A stretch of 64,000 bases of DNA from Altererythrobacter aquiaggeris (GTDB lineage Bacteria; Pseudomonadota; Alphaproteobacteria; Sphingomonadales; Sphingomonadaceae): contig NZ_JBANRL010000001.1 of NCBI RefSeq assembly GCF_037154015.1, forward strand, positions 1,054,001 through 1,118,000, written 5' to 3'. The notes under the pieces were generated by a model. That model had not been told where the DNA came from. It did not search any database and saw nothing but the letters and a program-made list of their open reading frames with translations. The translations under genes were made by a program, and so were the position numbers. Numbering within the stretch: the stretch's first letter is position 1; the number at the start of each line of letters is the position of its first letter. Positions 62,107-64,000 of this stretch are shown one piece after another.

Positions 62107-63866
62107 GCGCTATCGGCAGCGGCGCTGCGCAATTTGGGTTTGTATTCGAGGTCGCCGCTTTTCTGTATCTGCAGCCGATACTCGTCGCGTTTTTCGTGGA
62201 TCGACGCGATAACCGGGCCGACCGCGACACCCATGTCGACCAGCACTGCTTCCGACAATTGCAACGAGCTTTCCAATGTTTCAGGAACAGCATGGCTTGC
62301 ACCGACGCGGTAAAGTTCACCTGCTGCCTGCGGATCACGCGCACGGACAATGATCGGTAAGTCAGGATGCGCCTGTCGTAACTTGCGCGTCATGCGCTGC
62401 GCCAGAACAGGCTCGTCCATTGTCAGAATGACAGCCGGGGCGTTGTCGATACCAAGTTTGTCGAGAACATCGTTTCGTGACGCATTACCATAAGTAGCGC
62501 GGTACCCGTCACGTTTTGCCCGTTCGATCAGGTCAGCATCAAAGTCGATCGCGACATATGGTTTGTCGTGCACCTGCATCATGTCGGCAATCAGGCGCCC
62601 AACCCTGCCAAAACCGATTATTATCGCGCGCGGTTCACCGGCATGGGCATCGGGCAATTCGGGGATCGGTTCGATTTTGCGCGCGATCACGCGGCCCAAA
62701 CGCGCCAGCAGCGGAGTGATCGTCAGACCAATCGCCGTTACGATTTGCCAGAACTGTGCCGTACCGGGCTGGATGAGCAGGGCGGAACTGGCCGCCGCCA
62801 GAACGATCAGCGTGGTTTCGGAAGGACTGGCCATCAGTATGCCGGTTTCAGTTGCTGTACCCCTGCGGGCACCCATGGCGCGCAACAACAGCCCGGTGAC
62901 CACCGCCTTCAATGTCAGCACGCCCACAACGGCGAAGACGATTTCCCACAGATTTGACCAGATTGTAGTGACGTCGATGCTCATCCCGACTGTAATCAGG
63001 AATACGCCGAGAGCGAGGCCCTTGAACGGAGCGGTAATACCCTCAACCTCGCCGTGATATTCGGTTTCTGCGATGAGCAGGCCCGCAATCAACGCACCGA
63101 CGATCGGTGACAGGCCAACCGCCGCGGTCGCCAGACTGGCTCCGATGACGACCAGCAGGCTGGCGGCAAGAAAAAGTTCGGGGCTCTTGGTTCTGGCGGC
63201 CTGCGCAAACAGATAGGGTAGGGCAAAGCGTCCGACGACAAGCAGCAATGCGACCATCAGCACACCCTGCCACAAGGCATCCCATACGCCGGCCCAGCCC
63301 GCAGTTTCCGCAAACGGTGCCATCGCGCCAAGCAGGAAGATGATCGGAACGATCGCGATATCTTCGAAAAGCAGCATCGAAAGCGCGGCACGGCCTACGG
63401 GGGATTGCGTGCCGGTAATGTGAAGAACCAGCGCCGTTGATGAAAGCGCCAGAGCCAGCCCAAGGCCGAGCGCGCCAGTCCAATACTGGCCCAACATCGA
63501 TAAAACTATCATCAGCAGTGTTGCGCTAATCAGGAGTTCCAGCGCGCCAAGACCAAAGACCATCCTTCTCAGCTTCCACAATCTGTTGAAGCTGAGTTCA
63601 AGGCCGATGGTGAAAAGCAGCAGGATTATTCCGAATTCTGCAAAAGGCTCCAGACCCTCGGGATCAGAGATAGTGATGTTTGCCAGCCAGGGGTATTCGT
63701 AAACCCAGCTACCCAGGCCGTATGGCCCGACTAGCAAGCCAACTAGAATGAATCCTATAACCGGGGTGATCCGCAGGCGCGCAAAAACGGGAATAACAAT
63801 CCCGGCGGACCCGAGAATTACCAGCGCATCGGACAATGCCGGGGAGAATGAGAGTTCGCCTGCCAT
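62103..63866 (-). CDS. CPA2-family cation:proton antiporter with RCK/TrkA-N domain (KefB/YbaL-like)
   Basis: 587 aa. About 12 membrane segments with CPA2 motifs: [56 protein letters not shown] (ion-binding Asp), [17 protein letters not shown]-terminal NAD-binding domain [40 protein letters not shown]. Likely K+ or Na+ efflux for pH control. Confidence 0.93.
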   Translation of the reverse strand: MAGELSFSPALSDALVILGSAGIVIPVFARLRITPVIGFILVGLLVGPYGLGSWVYEYPWLANITISDPEGLEPFAEFGIILLLFTIGLELSFNRLWKLRRMVFGLGALELLISATLLMIVLSMLGQYWTGALGLGLALALSSTALVLHITGTQSPVGRAALSMLLFEDIAIVPIIFLLGAMAPFAETAGWAGVWDALWQGVLMVALLLVVGRFALPYLFAQAARTKSPELFLAASLLVVIGASLATAAVGLSPIVGALIAGLLIAETEYHGEVEGITAPFKGLALGVFLITVGMSIDVTTIWSNLWEIVFAVVGVLTLKAVVTGLLLRAMGARRGTATETGILMASPSETTLIVLAAASSALLIQPGTAQFWQIVTAIGLTITPLLARLGRVIARKIEPIPELPDAHAGEPRAIIIGFGRVGRLIADMMQVHDKPYVAIDFDADLIERAKRDGYRATYGNASRNDVLDKLGIDNAPAVILTMDEPVLAQRMTRKLRQAHPDLPIIVRARDPQAAGELYRVGASHAVPETLESSLQLSEAVLVDMGVAVGPVIASIHEKRDEYRLQIQKSGDLEYKPKLRSAAADSA

Positions 63867-63875
63867 TGGGGTACT

Positions 63876-63999
63876 CTATGGCAGCGACACGCGCGATGTC
63901 ACGTGAATGCTGCCGCTATCCACCGCCCGCTGTATGCGGGCCGGTAGGGGCAGCGAGTTTGGCGTCCAGATCCTCGCCGATGCGAGGATGTTCGGTGAT
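63876..63999 (-). CDS. 3' end of a gene running off the right edge (frame uncertain)
   Basis: Two minus-strand frames are open from the edge. One ends RIQRAVDSGSIHVTSRVSLP at a TAG 10 bases before the antiporter ATG; the other ends GEDLDAKLAAPTGPHTAGGG at 63916. The first has the higher GC3 and an operon-like distance. No family can be assigned from so little sequence. Confidence 0.3.
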   Translation of the reverse strand, partial: SPNILASARIWTPNSLPLPARIQRAVDSGSIHVTSRVSLP

Positions 64000-64000
64000 A

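Overview
The window is a stretch of alphaproteobacterial chromosome, most likely from Sphingomonadales, family Erythrobacteraceae or close. I infer this from the gene content (a CckA-type hybrid kinase, a sleB-type hydrolase, paired DUF4139 proteins, an mdh-suc cluster), from LexA boxes of the alphaproteobacterial form (GTTC-N7-GTTC / GAAC-N7-GAAC) in front of recA and uvrA, and from moderately high GC. No rRNA, tRNA or CRISPR array was seen.

Layout. 1-3.2 kb: the 3' part of an S9 prolyl oligopeptidase and two tandem exported RDY-rich paralogues. 3.2-11.9 kb (minus strand): a TCA operon mdh - small exported protein - sucD - sucA - sucB - lpdA - TRIC/UPF0126 membrane protein, with no sucC. 12-16 kb: a GGDEF-EAL protein, a small conserved protein and a cell-wall hydrolase. 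16-20.8 kb: a cobalamin riboswitch controlling a TonB receptor and a complete BtuF-BtuC-BtuD-like importer. 20.8-26.2 kb: an M3 dipeptidase lipoprotein, a GH24 lysozyme, NhaA and a META-like lipoprotein. 26.3-29.3 kb: uvrA with an SOS box.

29.3-36.3 kb is an accessory island. Its core is an AT-richer, minus-strand operon of three overlapping genes: mazG, a divergent thymidylate-synthase-fold protein, and a family-4-like uracil-DNA glycosylase fused to a Panacea (DUF4065/SocA-like) antitoxin domain. mazG has been split by a 3,242-bp IS1-family element with 21-bp perfect terminal inverted repeats and an 8-bp CGATATCG target duplication. Removing the element plus one target copy restores an open 281-codon MazG frame. 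The element carries its own cargo: a HigB-like toxin, an XRE/ImmA-IrrE protein, an unknown protein and a KGG-type protein. The uvrA 3' third and the right flank (35.3-36.3 kb) have clearly higher GC3 than the rest, which suggests the island came in on DNA from a higher-GC relative by homologous recombination.

36.5-64 kb is ordinary core chromosome: rlpA, a roughly 1-kb gene-poor stretch, argG, a molybdopterin oxidoreductase with its cytochrome b, an SDR, a methyltransferase, rlmN, an IalB-like protein, greB, slt, dapA, a second S9 peptidase, smpB, a DUF2062 protein, cckA, two DUF4139 proteins, recA with SOS box and strong terminator, a methyltransferase, alaS, a CPA2 antiporter and the edge of one more gene.

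The candidate undescribed system is the MazG / TS-like / UDG-Panacea operon. All three parts act on or near pyrimidine nucleotides and uracil in DNA, and the antitoxin-like domain suggests a restrained effector. Its function is inference; only the domain composition, gene order and IS disruption are visible in the sequence.
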